A stretch of 64,000 nucleotides of DNA from Candidatus Bilophila faecipullorum (GTDB taxonomy: Bacteria; Desulfobacterota; Desulfovibrionia; Desulfovibrionales; Desulfovibrionaceae), in the NCBI GenBank assembly GCA_944326695.1, contig CALVEZ010000012.1, forward strand, positions 19,042 to 83,041, read 5' to 3'. The translations under genes were made by a program, and so were the position numbers. Below, piece after piece: positions 34,899 to 44,862 of the stretch. How positions within the stretch are numbered: the first letter of the stretch is position 1; each line of letters opens with the position of its first letter. The notes below the pieces were generated by a model, which saw only the letters and a list, made by a program, of their open reading frames with translations, did no database searches and had not been told where the DNA came from.

Positions 34899-35612
34899 CG
34901 GATTTCCTCTTACAGGTCTTTATTCACAGGATAAGCGCCTGATTGAATATTATTTTTTTACAGGTACCTACGTTACATTTCCCTTATAGGGGGGCCAAGC
35001 CTCGGACTTTGCTCTTTTTCCCGGTCGCACGAGATTTTTCGCGTGTCTTTCATCCTTTTTCTCGGCTGCGCACCCTTACCGCTCAGAGCGAAAAACACGC
35101 CTCATCCCCGACTCAAAGCCTCTCATCCACTTAGGAATATGAGACTTCTTTGAGAGATCGAAAGATTTCGCCTCCATCGCTCCCTCCGCTTTGCCCACCG
35201 GAAAGAAAATCGCCCGCCGGGAGAGGGGGCAACGTGCCTGACGCCCGTCCGGGGAGACTCTCATGAAGGGAGGCGCGCCCCTCAACATGCTAACGCCCCA
35301 CGCTTGGGATTCCCACCGGGAAAACGTCCCGTGGGCTTCCCTTTTCCGCCCCTTCCTGCCTGCCCCGCACCCTGCGGCTTCAGGGTTGGCTACGCCCCTG
35401 CGGGCACGGCAGCCGTCGCGCACCGGCGCACTGGCTCCTCTTCCGACGCCCGGATGCCGCCGCGCAAAGGCAAAGACATCCGCGATCCGTACTGTCCAGA
35501 TGGTGTCGTCGTAAGCTTTTCAAGATATTGACTTCATTACAGGAACAGCATGGACGCCGTTTGCGATTCTAGTCATACTGTCAATATCTTGCCTGCCTTT
35601 TGACGCCACTGC
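34899..35612. other. 714-bp spacer between murC and murB
   Basis: No convincing gene is present on either strand, which is unusual inside a dcw cluster. The stretch 34910-35000 is AT-rich and probably holds the murB promoter. An inverted repeat CTCAAAG...CTTTGAG with an inner CTCAT/ATGAG lies at 35112-35154, and a GC hairpin (CCCACCGGG with CCCGTGGG, one bulge) at 35313-35336. The end nearest murC contains the 12-bp perfect inverted repeat listed separately. Confidence 0.6.
35521..35591. repeat. 71-bp unit bounded by a 12-bp perfect inverted repeat
   Basis: CAAGATATTGAC (35521-35532) and GTCAATATCTTG (35580-35591) are perfect complements, 47 bp apart, 21 bp beyond the murC stop. The interior is not obviously structured. 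It could be a long-range stem ending the murC transcript, a protein-binding pair or the ends of a tiny mobile-element remnant. The ends differ from those of the ~155-bp MITE-like family. Confidence 0.6.
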
Positions 35613-36977
35613 CTAGGACAGGGCGAGGAAGCGCGGCCCCACGGTGGTGACGCTGCCCGCCCCGATGGTCAGGAAGATGTCGCCCGGTTTCAAAATCCCC
35701 GGCAACGCCTGCACCATCTCGTCGAAATTCTGGAAATAGCTCACGTCGGCGTCCGAAACCTGCCGGATGCCCTGCGCGAGGTTCTGCCCGTTCACGCCGG
35801 GGATGGGCTTTTCCGACGCGGGATAGATTTCGGTGAGCAGCAGCTTGTCCACCGTGCCGAGCACCTGACAAAACTCTCCGAAAAGCGCCTGCGTACGCGA
35901 AAAACGGTGCGGCTGGAAGGCCACCACCACCCGGCGATCCGGGTAGGCGGTGCGGGCCGTGGCGAGCGTAGCCGCGATTTCAACCGGATGGTGGCCGTAG
36001 TCGTCGACGATAAGAATGCCGTTCTTCTCGCCCTTGTACTCGAAACGCCGCCCCACCCCGCCGAAGCGGGCCAGCCCCTCAATGCAGAAGCGCGGCTCGA
36101 TGCCCGCATCCAGCGATACGCCGATGGCGGCCAGCGCGTTCAGGATGTTGTGGCGTCCCGGCTGGCGAAGCGTCACTTCCCCGAGTTCCTTCCCCTTGAT
36201 GAAGACCTTGAAGCGGTTGACGACACCGCAGTCCAGCACTTCGGCGCGGATATGGTTGCCCTCCCCGAAGCCGTAGGTCACGACCGGACGCTTCACGCGG
36301 GGGAGCAGCCGCTGCACGCCCGGATCATCGCCGCAGACCACGTTGAGGCCGTAAAAGGGAATCTGGTTCATGAAGCTGACGAAGGCTTCGTCAATGGCCT
36401 GCTGATCTCCGTAATGGTCCAGATGATCCCGGTCCACGTTGGTGACGACGTTGATGATCGGCAGCAGGCAGAGGAAGGAGCCGTCGGACTCGTCCGCCTC
36501 CGCGATGAGATACTCGCCCTGCCCGAGCCGGGCGTTTGCGCCGTAGGCATTGATCCGCCCCCCGATGATCACGGTGGGATCGAGCTTGGCGGCGTCGAAG
36601 ATGGCGGCGGTCAGGGAAGTGGTGGAAGTCTTGCCGTGCGTCCCGGCAATGGCAATGCCGGTGCGCAGGCGCATGAGCTCGGCGAGCATCTCGGCGCGGG
36701 GGATGACCGGAATCCCCTTCCCGCGCGCGGCGACCACCTCGGGGTTGTCTTCGCCCACCGCGCTCGACTTGACGAGCACGTTGACGTCGCCCACGTTCTC
36801 GGCGGCATGGCCGATATGGATGTCCGCGCCGAGCCCGCGCAGCCGCCGCACGATGGAACTGTCCGCCATATCCGAGCCGTGCACCTCATAGCCGAGGTTG
36901 AGGAGCACTTCGGCAATGCCGCTCATGCCCGATCCGCCGATGCCGATCATGTGTATCTTGGTGAATTTGGTCCGCAT
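35613..36977 (-). CDS. murC: UDP-N-acetylmuramate--L-alanine ligase MurC
   Basis: This 454-residue Mur ligase has an N-terminal UDP-binding domain ([20 protein letters not shown]), a central ATPase domain with P-loop GTHGKTST and [13 protein letters not shown] motif ([10 protein letters not shown]), and a C-terminal domain with [10 protein letters not shown] and FQPHRFSRT. It adds L-Ala to UDP-MurNAc. The start at 36977 has AAGGAAATGAC; an ATG at 36983 is too close to that site. A 157-bp spacer with three stem-loops separates it from murG. Confidence 0.97.
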   Translation of the reverse strand: MRTKFTKIHMIGIGGSGMSGIAEVLLNLGYEVHGSDMADSSIVRRLRGLGADIHIGHAAENVGDVNVLVKSSAVGEDNPEVVAARGKGIPVIPRAEMLAELMRLRTGIAIAGTHGKTSTTSLTAAIFDAAKLDPTVIIGGRINAYGANARLGQGEYLIAEADESDGSFLCLLPIINVVTNVDRDHLDHYGDQQAIDEAFVSFMNQIPFYGLNVVCGDDPGVQRLLPRVKRPVVTYGFGEGNHIRAEVLDCGVVNRFKVFIKGKELGEVTLRQPGRHNILNALAAIGVSLDAGIEPRFCIEGLARFGGVGRRFEYKGEKNGILIVDDYGHHPVEIAATLATARTAYPDRRVVVAFQPHRFSRTQALFGEFCQVLGTVDKLLLTEIYPASEKPIPGVNGQNLAQGIRQVSDADVSYFQNFDEMVQALPGILKPGDIFLTIGAGSVTTVGPRFLALS

Positions 36978-37040
36978 TGTCATTTCCTTTTCCCGTCCAG
37001 AGCAGATGAACGTTGACTTTTTACAAAAGCCAAAGTCGGC

Positions 37041-37136
37041 ATTCTGCCCAAAAAGACGTTTTTGGCAGAATCCATGCCACGTTGTGGCGGGCCACACCTG
37101 CGTGTGGCCAGAGCAGTTTCAAAGTGAAACGGCTCT
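37041..37136 (-). other. three tandem stem-loops between murG and murC
   Basis: Hairpin 1 (37041-37071): ATTCTGCC/GGCAGAAT plus AAAAA/TTTTT, one bulged C, 4-nt loop. Hairpin 2 (37090-37109): GGCCACA-CCTGCG-TGTGGCC, perfect. Hairpin 3 (37110-37136): AGAGC-a-GTTTC-AAAGT-GAAAC-g-GCTCT, reaching into the murG stop codon. Together they fill most of the 157-bp gap. They could terminate, process or stabilise the polycistronic mRNA. Confidence 0.7.
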
Positions 37137-38208
37137 AACGATCGCACAGGGCAAGCACACCGTCCGCCACGCGGGAAGCGGCGTCCGGTCGCGCGCAGGC
37201 ACGCGCGGCCTGTGACATGGCGCGCAGCGTATCGGCATCATGCAAGAGGTTGATGAGCATCCCGCCGGCGTCGAGATGGGCCAAATCCTTTTCCGCCAGC
37301 AGCATGGCCGCGCCCCGATCCGCCATGACCCGCGCGTTGTAGGTCTGGTGATCATGTGTGGCATAGGGAAAGGGGATAAGGACGGCGGCTTTTCCGGCTA
37401 CGGCCAGTTCCGCCACGGAGGTGGCCCCGGCCCGGCACAGCACCAGATCGGCCCAGCGGTAGGCACCGGCCACGTCCTCAATAAAGGGCGTCACCCCGGA
37501 AGCGTCGATGCCGTGCGCGCGGTATCCCGCCAGCACCCGTTCGAGATCATGGGAACCCGTCTGGTGCCGGATTTCGACGCCCGCCTTCATCAAACGTTCA
37601 AGGCTCGCCAAGATGACGGAATTGATGGCCTTCGCGCCCTGGCTGCCGCCCATGACCAGAAGGCGGCGGCTGTCCCGAGAGTCCGCGGGACGATGTCCCG
37701 CTTCCACGATGGCCTCGCGCACGGGGTTGCCCGTGAGTACGGCCTTGCGGGAGTCAAAGGCTCCCGTCACGTCCGGCAGGGAAAGGAAAACCCGCTTCGC
37801 CAGCCGCGCCAGCAGGCGGTTGGTGACGCCCGGCATGGCGTTCTGCTCGTGAACCGCAATGGGGACGCCCGCCCAGCGCGCCGCAACCAACGAAGGGAAG
37901 GAGGCGTAGGCCCCGAAACCGACCACGGCGTCGGGCCGGAAAGCCTTCACAATGCCCCGGGCCATGAAGACAGCCCGGCACAAACCGCACGCCGCGCCCA
38001 TCGAGCGCAACCCGCGTCCGAGCACGCCGCGCACGGGCAGCCCCCGGAAGTCGACCCCGGCCTGCCGCGCCAGCTTCGCCTCGGACCCGTACTCGGAACC
38101 GACAAACAAGAGTTCCGCGCCTTCGCGCCGCAACTGCTCGGCCACGGCCAGCGCGGGAAAAATATGGCCGCCCGTGCCGCCCGTAGTAAGAATGATCCGC
38201 TTGCCCAT
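37135..38208 (-). CDS. murG: UDP-GlcNAc:lipid I GlcNAc transferase MurG
   Basis: This 357-residue GT28 enzyme has N-terminal TTGGTGGHIFPALAVAEQL (lipid-diphosphate loop) and GFGAYASFPSLVAA, and a C-terminal UDP-GlcNAc domain with VMGGSQGAKAIN and the donor motif CRAGATSVAELAVAGKAAVLIP followed by DHQTYNA. It makes lipid II on the inner face of the membrane. The gene is 12 bp after ftsW. Its stop lies in the third of three stem-loops that fill the spacer before murC. Confidence 0.97.
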   Translation of the reverse strand: MGKRIILTTGGTGGHIFPALAVAEQLRREGAELLFVGSEYGSEAKLARQAGVDFRGLPVRGVLGRGLRSMGAACGLCRAVFMARGIVKAFRPDAVVGFGAYASFPSLVAARWAGVPIAVHEQNAMPGVTNRLLARLAKRVFLSLPDVTGAFDSRKAVLTGNPVREAIVEAGHRPADSRDSRRLLVMGGSQGAKAINSVILASLERLMKAGVEIRHQTGSHDLERVLAGYRAHGIDASGVTPFIEDVAGAYRWADLVLCRAGATSVAELAVAGKAAVLIPFPYATHDHQTYNARVMADRGAAMLLAEKDLAHLDAGGMLINLLHDADTLRAMSQAARACARPDAASRVADGVLALCDR

Positions 38209-38220
38209 CTCCGTATCCTG

Positions 38221-39369
38221 TCACCGCGCCGTGCGGGAAAAATGAAGCAGCAGGCCCACACACAACATGCTTGCCAGCAGATTGCTGCCGCCGTAGCTCA
38301 AAAAAGGCATGGCCACGCCCTTGGGAGGCGCCATGCCCATGACCACGGCCAGATTGAACGTCGCGCCGAGAGCCAGCACGAGCGTGACGCCGAAAGCCGA
38401 AAAACGATCCCGCAGATCGGACTGTCCCATGATGATCCGGTAGCAGCGCACGAAAAGCATCCCGAAAAGCACCATGATCAACGTCATCCCGAAAAAGCCC
38501 AGCTCCTCGCCCACCACCGCCATGATGAAGTCGTTATGCGCTTCCGGCAGATAGAACATCTTCTGGCTGCTGCCGCCCATGCCCACGCCGAAAAAGCCCC
38601 CCGACCCCAGGGCGTACAGCGACTGGACGAGCTGATACCCCGCGTTCTGGGCATCCGCGAAGGGATCGAGGAAGGCGGCCAGACGCTTGGCCCGATAGGG
38701 CTCCATGATGATCAGCGCCAGCCCGCCCGCCAGCCCCATGGCGATGGACATGAAGAGGTAGATGAAGCGGGTCCCCCCCACAAGGCACATGAAAAACAGG
38801 ATCATCGCCAGCACTACCGCGCCGCCGAAATCCGGCTGGGCCAGCAAAAGGCAGCAAAACAGCCCCGTCATGGCGAAGGGCGGGATGACGCCCTTGCTGA
38901 AGGTCTTCACCAGCTCCTGCTTGGTGCTCATGAAATAGGCCAGATACATGGCCAGCGCGATCTTGGCGAATTCCAGAGGCTGAATGGAAAAGAGCTTGAG
39001 CGAAATCCAGCGCCGCGCCCCGTTCGCCTCCGTCCCCAGCGGGCTCAGAGTCACAAAAAGCAGCATGAGCACGCCGAGCAAAAAAGGATATTGCAGCTTG
39101 TACAGAAGCTGGCGGGGCATGGCCGCCGCCACCCACATGACCACGCCGCCGAAAGCCGCATAAATGAGCTGACGCTTGAAAAAGAAATACTTGTCGCCGT
39201 ACATGCGCTCGGCCACCACCCCGCTCGCGGACAAAACCATAAGCAGGCCGATGCACAGCAGCATCAGAAACAGGGCGAGGAGCCCCTTGTCGTAATGGCC
39301 GGTGGGCTGATCCTCGGTCCTTCCCCGCAGGAGGGAAGCCGAAGAAGGACGGCGGCGAGCCATGATCAT
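38221..39369 (-). CDS. ftsW: SEDS-family septal peptidoglycan polymerase FtsW
   Basis: This 382-residue membrane protein has about ten helices. Family landmarks are YDKGLLALFLMLLCIGLLMV at the first helix, PLEFAKIALAMYLAYF, AQPDFGGAVVLAMIL and the long extracellular loop ending YQLVQSLYALGSGGFFGVGMG, then PEAHNDFIMAVVGEELGF. With FtsI it polymerises lipid II at the septum. The ATG overlaps the murD stop (ATGA), so it is translationally coupled. Confidence 0.96.
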   Translation of the reverse strand: MIMARRRPSSASLLRGRTEDQPTGHYDKGLLALFLMLLCIGLLMVLSASGVVAERMYGDKYFFFKRQLIYAAFGGVVMWVAAAMPRQLLYKLQYPFLLGVLMLLFVTLSPLGTEANGARRWISLKLFSIQPLEFAKIALAMYLAYFMSTKQELVKTFSKGVIPPFAMTGLFCCLLLAQPDFGGAVVLAMILFFMCLVGGTRFIYLFMSIAMGLAGGLALIIMEPYRAKRLAAFLDPFADAQNAGYQLVQSLYALGSGGFFGVGMGGSSQKMFYLPEAHNDFIMAVVGEELGFFGMTLIMVLFGMLFVRCYRIIMGQSDLRDRFSAFGVTLVLALGATFNLAVVMGMAPPKGVAMPFLSYGGSNLLASMLCVGLLLHFSRTAR

Positions 39370-40700
39370 GCGAGCGTCTCCCGGACGATGCGTTTAAAGT
39401 CCTCTCCGCGCCTCAGATAGTTGGGGTACTGGTCGTAGCTCGAACAGGCCGGAGCGAGAAGCACCACGTCGCCCTCGCGGGCCAGCGCGGGCCGCCCGTC
39501 CAGCCCGGCCACGCGGCGCAGGGCCTTTTCGAGCGTCTGATCCCACGTCACGGGCACGGTGTCCCTCCATGCGGGCTCGAAACGTTCCCGGCTGGCCCCG
39601 AAGAGAGCCACGCAGCGGGCGTGCTTTTTGAGCAGCGGGCACAGGCCGGGCAGATTCCCGCCCTTGAACTTGCCCCCGGCCAACAGGATGACGGGACGTT
39701 CAAAGGAGGCCAGGGCCACGCGCAAGGCTTCCACCGTGGTGCATTTGGAATCGTTGACGTAGAGCACGCCCCCGATCTCCGCGACCTTTTCCAGCCGGTG
39801 CTCAAGCGGCGTGAACGCGGCCACGGCCCGCGCCGCCGCCTCTTCGCTCACGCCGAACTCGCGACAGGCCAGCCATGCGGCCTCGGCGTTGGCCCGGTTG
39901 TGCGGCCCCATGAGCTGCATATCGGGGAAACGCTCCGTGACGGCGTAGTGCTCGATACGGGCCGCCAGCCCGTAACGGTGGGCCAGATCATCCATCCCTT
40001 CCTGCAGGATGGCCACGTCCTCCGCCGTCTGATTGGCAAAAAGCCGCATCTTGGCGCTGACGTATTCCTCCATATCCTTGTGGAAATCGAGATGGTTCTC
40101 ACTGATGTTGAGCAGAATCGCCACTCGCGGGCGCAGGAGGGAACAGGTCTGCAACTGGAAGCTGGACAGTTCGAGGACCACTACGTCCGCCCTTTCGCCG
40201 GACAGGACATATTCGGACAGCGGCGTACCGATGTTGCCGCCCGTGAACACCCGCAGCCCCTGCTCGCGCAGCATGGCCGAACAGAGGCTCGTGGTGGTGG
40301 TCTTGCCGCTCGTGCCGGTCACGCCGATCACGGGTTCGCCCGAAAGCTGCCGCCACGCCAGTTCGGTTTCGGCCATGATGTCCGGGGCGTCTTCGGCGGG
40401 CAGAAATTTCCTGATCACCGCGGCGGCCACGCCGGGGCTCGGCACAACCAGCCGCGCGCCCGCGAAGTGTTCCGGCGCGTGCTCGCCGCAGACGATCTCC
40501 ACGCCTTCCCCGGCGGCCCATGCTGCGAAATCGGCGGGAATCCGTTCGCGCGAGCGGTCGAGCAGGCGCACCCGCGCGCCCATGCGGTGCAACAGCCGGG
40601 CCGCGGCCACGCCGGATACTCCGGCCCCCACAACAACCGCGAGGTCGCCCGGTTTCACCGCCGGGTCAGGCTTCGTAAACGTTTCGCTTGCAGCTTGCAT
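39366..40700 (-). CDS. murD: UDP-N-acetylmuramoylalanine--D-glutamate ligase MurD
   Basis: This 444-residue ligase starts with a Rossmann-type UDP domain (VVVGAGVSGVAAARLLHRMG), then P-loop GTSGKTTTT and LNISENHLDFH, and a C-terminal domain with NDSKCTTVEALRVAL and LLAGGKFKG. It adds D-Glu to UDP-MurNAc-L-Ala. Length and motifs are complete. A 229-bp gap without recognisable features separates it from mraY, and ftsW overlaps its stop by 4 bp. Confidence 0.97.
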   Translation of the reverse strand: MQAASETFTKPDPAVKPGDLAVVVGAGVSGVAAARLLHRMGARVRLLDRSRERIPADFAAWAAGEGVEIVCGEHAPEHFAGARLVVPSPGVAAAVIRKFLPAEDAPDIMAETELAWRQLSGEPVIGVTGTSGKTTTTSLCSAMLREQGLRVFTGGNIGTPLSEYVLSGERADVVVLELSSFQLQTCSLLRPRVAILLNISENHLDFHKDMEEYVSAKMRLFANQTAEDVAILQEGMDDLAHRYGLAARIEHYAVTERFPDMQLMGPHNRANAEAAWLACREFGVSEEAAARAVAAFTPLEHRLEKVAEIGGVLYVNDSKCTTVEALRVALASFERPVILLAGGKFKGGNLPGLCPLLKKHARCVALFGASRERFEPAWRDTVPVTWDQTLEKALRRVAGLDGRPALAREGDVVLLAPACSSYDQYPNYLRRGEDFKRIVRETLA

Positions 40701-40929
40701 GATGACTCCGTGTACCTATGCCCCCGGCGGGCTGGAGGGAATGCTCCCCCCGGACTCCCTCGGCGCGGAGGCGGGCACGGCTGCGCCGCGTCCGCCCCCA
40801 TCTGGAGTACGCCGGTACATATCGTTGTAACGTGCTTGGTTCTCTTTGTTTTTGGGGCGGAACATTTTTCCGCCACCGTCAATAATCTCGAAGAAACGGC
40901 TTGGAAAAAGTCCTTTCCCTAGCCCTGTC

Positions 40930-42006
40930 TTATCTCAGCTTCAGCGCCGAAAGCGCGATAAGGCCGAGCATGATCGAAATGATCCAGAAACGGATGATGA
41001 TTTTCGATTCCGGGATGCCCTTCATCTCGTAATGGTGATGCAGGGGCGCCATGCGGAAAATGCGTTTCCCCCCGGACGCCTTGAAATAGCTGACCTGAAG
41101 GATGACGGAGAGGGTTTCGGCCACGAACAGCCCGCCCACGATAAGCAGCAGGAGTTCCTGCTTGCACAGCACGGCGAGAAACGCCAGCACGCCGCCAAGC
41201 CCGAGAGACCCCACGTCGCCCATGAACATTTGCGCGGGATAGGCGTTGAACCAGAGAAAGCCGAGCCCCGCCCCGGCCAGTGCGCCGCAGAAGACGGCGA
41301 CCTCGCCCACGCCCGAGATGTATTCCAGTTGCAGGTAAGGGGCGAAACGCGCGTGCCCGGTGATATAGATGTAGACCGAAAAGACCAGCGCGGCGATGAC
41401 CATCGGCCCGATGGCCAGCCCGTCAAGGCCGTCCGTAAGGTTCACGGCGTTGGACGTCCCCACCATGACCAGCATGGCGAAAGGAATATACCAGTAGCCG
41501 AGATCGGGATTCAGGGTCTTGAAGAAGGGAAAGGTGAGGCGCGTGGAGTAGGCGGGCTCGGAAACCAGCAGGAGCATGGCTATCCCGGCCACGATGAGCT
41601 GCCCCGCGAACTTGGCGCGCGGGCTGAGCCCCTTATTCTGGTGGTGAGAAACCTTCAGGAAGTCGTCGAGAAAGCCCACGCCCGAAAAGCCCACAAAGAC
41701 CAGCATGGTGAGCCAAAGGTAGGTGTTGGTCAAATCCGACCACAAAAGCACGCTGACCGCCACGGAAAAGACGATGAGAAGCCCTCCCATCGTCGGCGTC
41801 CCGGCCTTGCACTGATGCGCTTTGACTTCCTTGAGGATTTCCTGACGGCACTTGATGCGCTGGAGCCAGCGGATGAAATAGGGCCCTACGAGGATGCTCA
41901 CGGCAAGAGCCGTCACCAGCGCCCACGCGGAACGGAAAGTGATGTATTTGAAAACGTTGAAGACGGAGTAGTCAACGCTCAGGGGATAGAGCAGGTTATA
42001 CAGCAT
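40930..42006 (-). CDS. mraY: phospho-MurNAc-pentapeptide transferase MraY
   Basis: This 358-residue ten-helix enzyme transfers phospho-MurNAc-pentapeptide to undecaprenyl phosphate to make lipid I. Landmarks are [12 protein letters not shown] (cytoplasmic loop), GFLDDFLKV (Asp-Asp pair), [14 protein letters not shown] (NxxxxDGLDGL) and [24 protein letters not shown] (HHH motif). The start at 42006 lies inside the end of murF (11-bp overlap) with GGAGATGCCC, and matches homologues better than the ATG at 42033. Confidence 0.97.
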   Translation of the reverse strand: MLYNLLYPLSVDYSVFNVFKYITFRSAWALVTALAVSILVGPYFIRWLQRIKCRQEILKEVKAHQCKAGTPTMGGLLIVFSVAVSVLLWSDLTNTYLWLTMLVFVGFSGVGFLDDFLKVSHHQNKGLSPRAKFAGQLIVAGIAMLLLVSEPAYSTRLTFPFFKTLNPDLGYWYIPFAMLVMVGTSNAVNLTDGLDGLAIGPMVIAALVFSVYIYITGHARFAPYLQLEYISGVGEVAVFCGALAGAGLGFLWFNAYPAQMFMGDVGSLGLGGVLAFLAVLCKQELLLLIVGGLFVAETLSVILQVSYFKASGGKRIFRMAPLHHHYEMKGIPESKIIIRFWIISIMLGLIALSALKLR

Positions 42007-43417
42007 GGGCATCTCCGGTCTGCGCGGCGACAAAGGCTTCGACCAGCTTTTCGAGTTTGTTCGCGCGCGAGCCCTTGAAAAGAATCACGCCGCCCTCCTC
42101 CGCCGTGCAGGAAGCAAAGCCGTGCAGGAAATCCTCGGCGGAGGCCACAGGGGAAAACAGGCCTGCGTAGCGTTCGGCTTCAAGCCCCTGTGCAACGTCG
42201 TCCCCGTGGCCGCCCTTCCAGAAGACGGCGCGGGGTCTGGCCGCAGCCACCCGGCGTCCGAGAGCGCGGTGCTCGTCTGCGGCCAGCGCGCCAAGCTCGC
42301 CCATCTCACCGAGCACGCAGACGAAGGGCCTGTCCGGGCGGTCCCCGGCCATTTCCGCCGCCGCTTCGAGCATCCGGGCAAAGGACAGGGGATTGGCGTT
42401 ATAGCTGTCGTCGATGACCAGCCACCTGCCCACCTGCGAACAGGCAAAACGCTGCTTCGGCAAAAGCGCGCCAGCGAATCCGGCGGCGATCTCGTCCGGC
42501 GTCAAACCGAGGCGATGGGCCACGGCAGCCACGGCAATGACGTTCTCCGCGCCGAAAGCTCCCCGGAAAGGCGCTTCCACATCAAGGGAAACGCCGTCCA
42601 GCCACAGCCGGAACAGGCCCTTATCCTCTCCCGCCGGGGTGACGTAGGAAGCGCGGTAATCGACCTGCCGCCCTGCGGCGGAAAAAAAGACCAGCTCAGG
42701 ATGCACGGCGCGGGCCTCGCGCACGAGTTCGGGGTAGTCCGCGCTGACCACGGCCATGCCGCCCGGCGCGAGGTATGACAGCAGCCGGGCCTTATAGTAG
42801 GCGGTGCCGCGATCACCCAGCCCGGCGGCGTGGCCGGGGCCAACATTCAGGATGAGGGCAACATCCGGCTCAAGGATCGCGCCCAGCTCGTCCATGTCCC
42901 CGGCGTGGCTGATGCCCGCCTCCATGACCCAGAAAGCCTCTTCACCCGTGGCCGCCAGCATGGACAGGGGCAGGCCGATCTGATTGTTCAGGTTGAGGCG
43001 CGTGCGGGCCGTCGCTCCCCGGCGGCCAAGCACCTGACCGAGAAGTTCCTTGACGGTGGTCTTGCCCGCCGTCCCGGTCAGTCCAATCACGCGGGTCTCC
43101 GGCCCCAGACGCCCGCGCCAGAAGCGCGCGAGCCGCCCGAGCGCCTTGACCGTATCCTCCACGAGGACCACGGGGACCGGCAGCGTGCCGTCAAAGGGAT
43201 TGCGGGAAGCGAGCAGCGCGGCGGCCCCGGCTTCGGCGGCCTTGCCCGCGAAATCGTGGCCGTCGAAGGTCTCACCCGGGATGCACACGAAAAGAGAACC
43301 GGGCGTCACGTCGCGGCTATCCGTGCTCACGCCCTCCACGGGCCGGGTCGGCATGGCGGAACCGGGGATCACCGTGCCGCCGACGGCACCTGCAATATCA
43401 TCGAAACTCAGGCGCAT
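41996..43417 (-). CDS. murF: UDP-MurNAc-tripeptide--D-alanyl-D-alanine ligase MurF
   Basis: This 473-residue ligase has P-loop [31 protein letters not shown] and [18 protein letters not shown] (the MurF signature), with a C-terminal domain ending [15 protein letters not shown]. It adds D-Ala-D-Ala to complete the pentapeptide. The ATG overlaps the murE end by 10 bp, and its own end overlaps mraY. No ddl gene is in the cluster, so D-Ala-D-Ala must come from elsewhere in the genome. Confidence 0.96.
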   Translation of the reverse strand: MRLSFDDIAGAVGGTVIPGSAMPTRPVEGVSTDSRDVTPGSLFVCIPGETFDGHDFAGKAAEAGAAALLASRNPFDGTLPVPVVLVEDTVKALGRLARFWRGRLGPETRVIGLTGTAGKTTVKELLGQVLGRRGATARTRLNLNNQIGLPLSMLAATGEEAFWVMEAGISHAGDMDELGAILEPDVALILNVGPGHAAGLGDRGTAYYKARLLSYLAPGGMAVVSADYPELVREARAVHPELVFFSAAGRQVDYRASYVTPAGEDKGLFRLWLDGVSLDVEAPFRGAFGAENVIAVAAVAHRLGLTPDEIAAGFAGALLPKQRFACSQVGRWLVIDDSYNANPLSFARMLEAAAEMAGDRPDRPFVCVLGEMGELGALAADEHRALGRRVAAARPRAVFWKGGHGDDVAQGLEAERYAGLFSPVASAEDFLHGFASCTAEEGGVILFKGSRANKLEKLVEAFVAAQTGDAHAV

Positions 43418-44862
43418 CCCAAAATCTCCCGCACGGTTTGCTGATCGCTGAAGGGATGCTTGACCGCGCCGATCTGCTGCGTGCTCTCATGGCCTTTGCC
43501 CGCGATGAGCAGCGCGTCTCCGGGCCGCACGAGGGAAAGCCCCTTTTCGATGGCGCGGCGGCGGTCCACCTCGGCCACGACTTCGGCGGCCCCGGCAAGG
43601 CCGGGCATGACGTCAGCCATGATCGCCTCGGGCTCTTCGTGGCGCGGGTTGTCGGAGGTGAGCACGGCCACATCCGAAAGCCGGGCCACAGCCTCGCCCA
43701 TGAGCGGACGCTTGGCCCGGTCACGGTTGCCGCCGCAGCCGAAGACGGTGACGATGCGTTTGAAGCCCGCCCCGCGCAGCGCGGTCAGCACGTTGACGAG
43801 GGCATCCGGCGTGTGCGCGTAGTCCACGAAAACATCAAGCTTTTGCGGATTCATGATGCGCTCAAGACGCCCGGGCACGCCGCAGAAGGCCTCAAAACAG
43901 CCGAAAGCTTCGGGATCGAGGCCGAAGCCCAGAGCCACGGCTTGCACGGCCAGCAGGTTTTCGGCGTTGTAGTTGCCCACGAGGGGCGACGTGAATTCCC
44001 ACTCGCGGCCCTCGAAACGGGCGTGCAGCCGCAGCCCGGCGGTAGTGCTGGACAGGACCGTGCCCCGCATGTAGCGCCGCGCCGGGCTCTCGGAGGAGAG
44101 GCCGAAACCGACGGCATCCGGGAGCATGGCCGCCAGACGCGCGCCCCACGGGTTGTCGGTGCCCACGGCCATGACCCGGCCCGGGAAGGGCTTGCCGTCC
44201 TCGTCAAGGAAGAGTTTGGCCTTGGCCTTGAAATAGGATTCCATGTCGTGATGGTAATCGAGATGGTCCTGCGTAAGGTTGGAGAAGACGGCCCCGCCGA
44301 AGTCCACGCCCGCCACGCGATCCTGATCGAGAGCGTGGGAGGAAACCTCCATAAAGGCCATCTCCACGCCTGCCGCGCGCATGCCCCCAAGCATGGCGTG
44401 CACGTCGAGGCAGTCCGGGGTGGTCATGGGCGCGTCCTCGCGGTGCCCGGGCCAGCGGTAGGAAACCGTGCCGAGGACGCCCGTCCTCTTCCCCGCCGAA
44501 GCGAAAAGGTGATCGAGCAGGTAGGTGGCCGTCGTCTTGCCGTTGGTCCCGGTCACGCCGACCACGGGGAAAGACAGGGAGGCCGTGCCGTAGCGGGCCC
44601 GGGCCAGAAGGCCGAGCGCCTGACGCGGATCGGCGCAGTCCACCACTTCGGCCTCGCCGCAGGCCCCGGCGTGCTCGGGACGGCAGACCACATAGGCCGC
44701 GCCCCGGCCCACAGCGTCCGCAATGAAGTGTCCGCCGTCGGCGCTGCCGCCGGGCAAAGCCACGAACACGCAGCCGGGCGTCACCTTGCGCGAATCGATG
44801 CACAGCGCAAGCCCCTGCGCGGCCACCTGAGATTCCAGTAATGAAAGCGAATACATACCCAT
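43408..44862 (-). CDS. murE: UDP-MurNAc-L-Ala-D-Glu--meso-diaminopimelate ligase MurE
   Basis: This 484-residue ligase has IDSRKVTPGCVFVALPG in the UDP domain, P-loop GTNGKTTATYLLDHL and the acceptor-specificity motif DNPR (in TSDNPRHEEPEAIM), which indicates meso-diaminopimelate rather than lysine, as expected for a Gram-negative wall. The start at 44862 forms a TAATG overlap with the stop of ftsI; a second ATG two codons on (44856) is possible. Its 3' end overlaps murF. Confidence 0.96.
   Translation of the reverse strand: MGMYSLSLLESQVAAQGLALCIDSRKVTPGCVFVALPGGSADGGHFIADAVGRGAAYVVCRPEHAGACGEAEVVDCADPRQALGLLARARYGTASLSFPVVGVTGTNGKTTATYLLDHLFASAGKRTGVLGTVSYRWPGHREDAPMTTPDCLDVHAMLGGMRAAGVEMAFMEVSSHALDQDRVAGVDFGGAVFSNLTQDHLDYHHDMESYFKAKAKLFLDEDGKPFPGRVMAVGTDNPWGARLAAMLPDAVGFGLSSESPARRYMRGTVLSSTTAGLRLHARFEGREWEFTSPLVGNYNAENLLAVQAVALGFGLDPEAFGCFEAFCGVPGRLERIMNPQKLDVFVDYAHTPDALVNVLTALRGAGFKRIVTVFGCGGNRDRAKRPLMGEAVARLSDVAVLTSDNPRHEEPEAIMADVMPGLAGAAEVVAEVDRRRAIEKGLSLVRPGDALLIAGKGHESTQQIGAVKHPFSDQQTVREILGCA

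Noticed and set aside
37240..39420. A 726-codon plus-strand frame over murG and ftsW
   Set aside because: It is antisense to two essential, motif-complete genes, and its composition is artefactual (His/Gln/Arg/Pro-rich).
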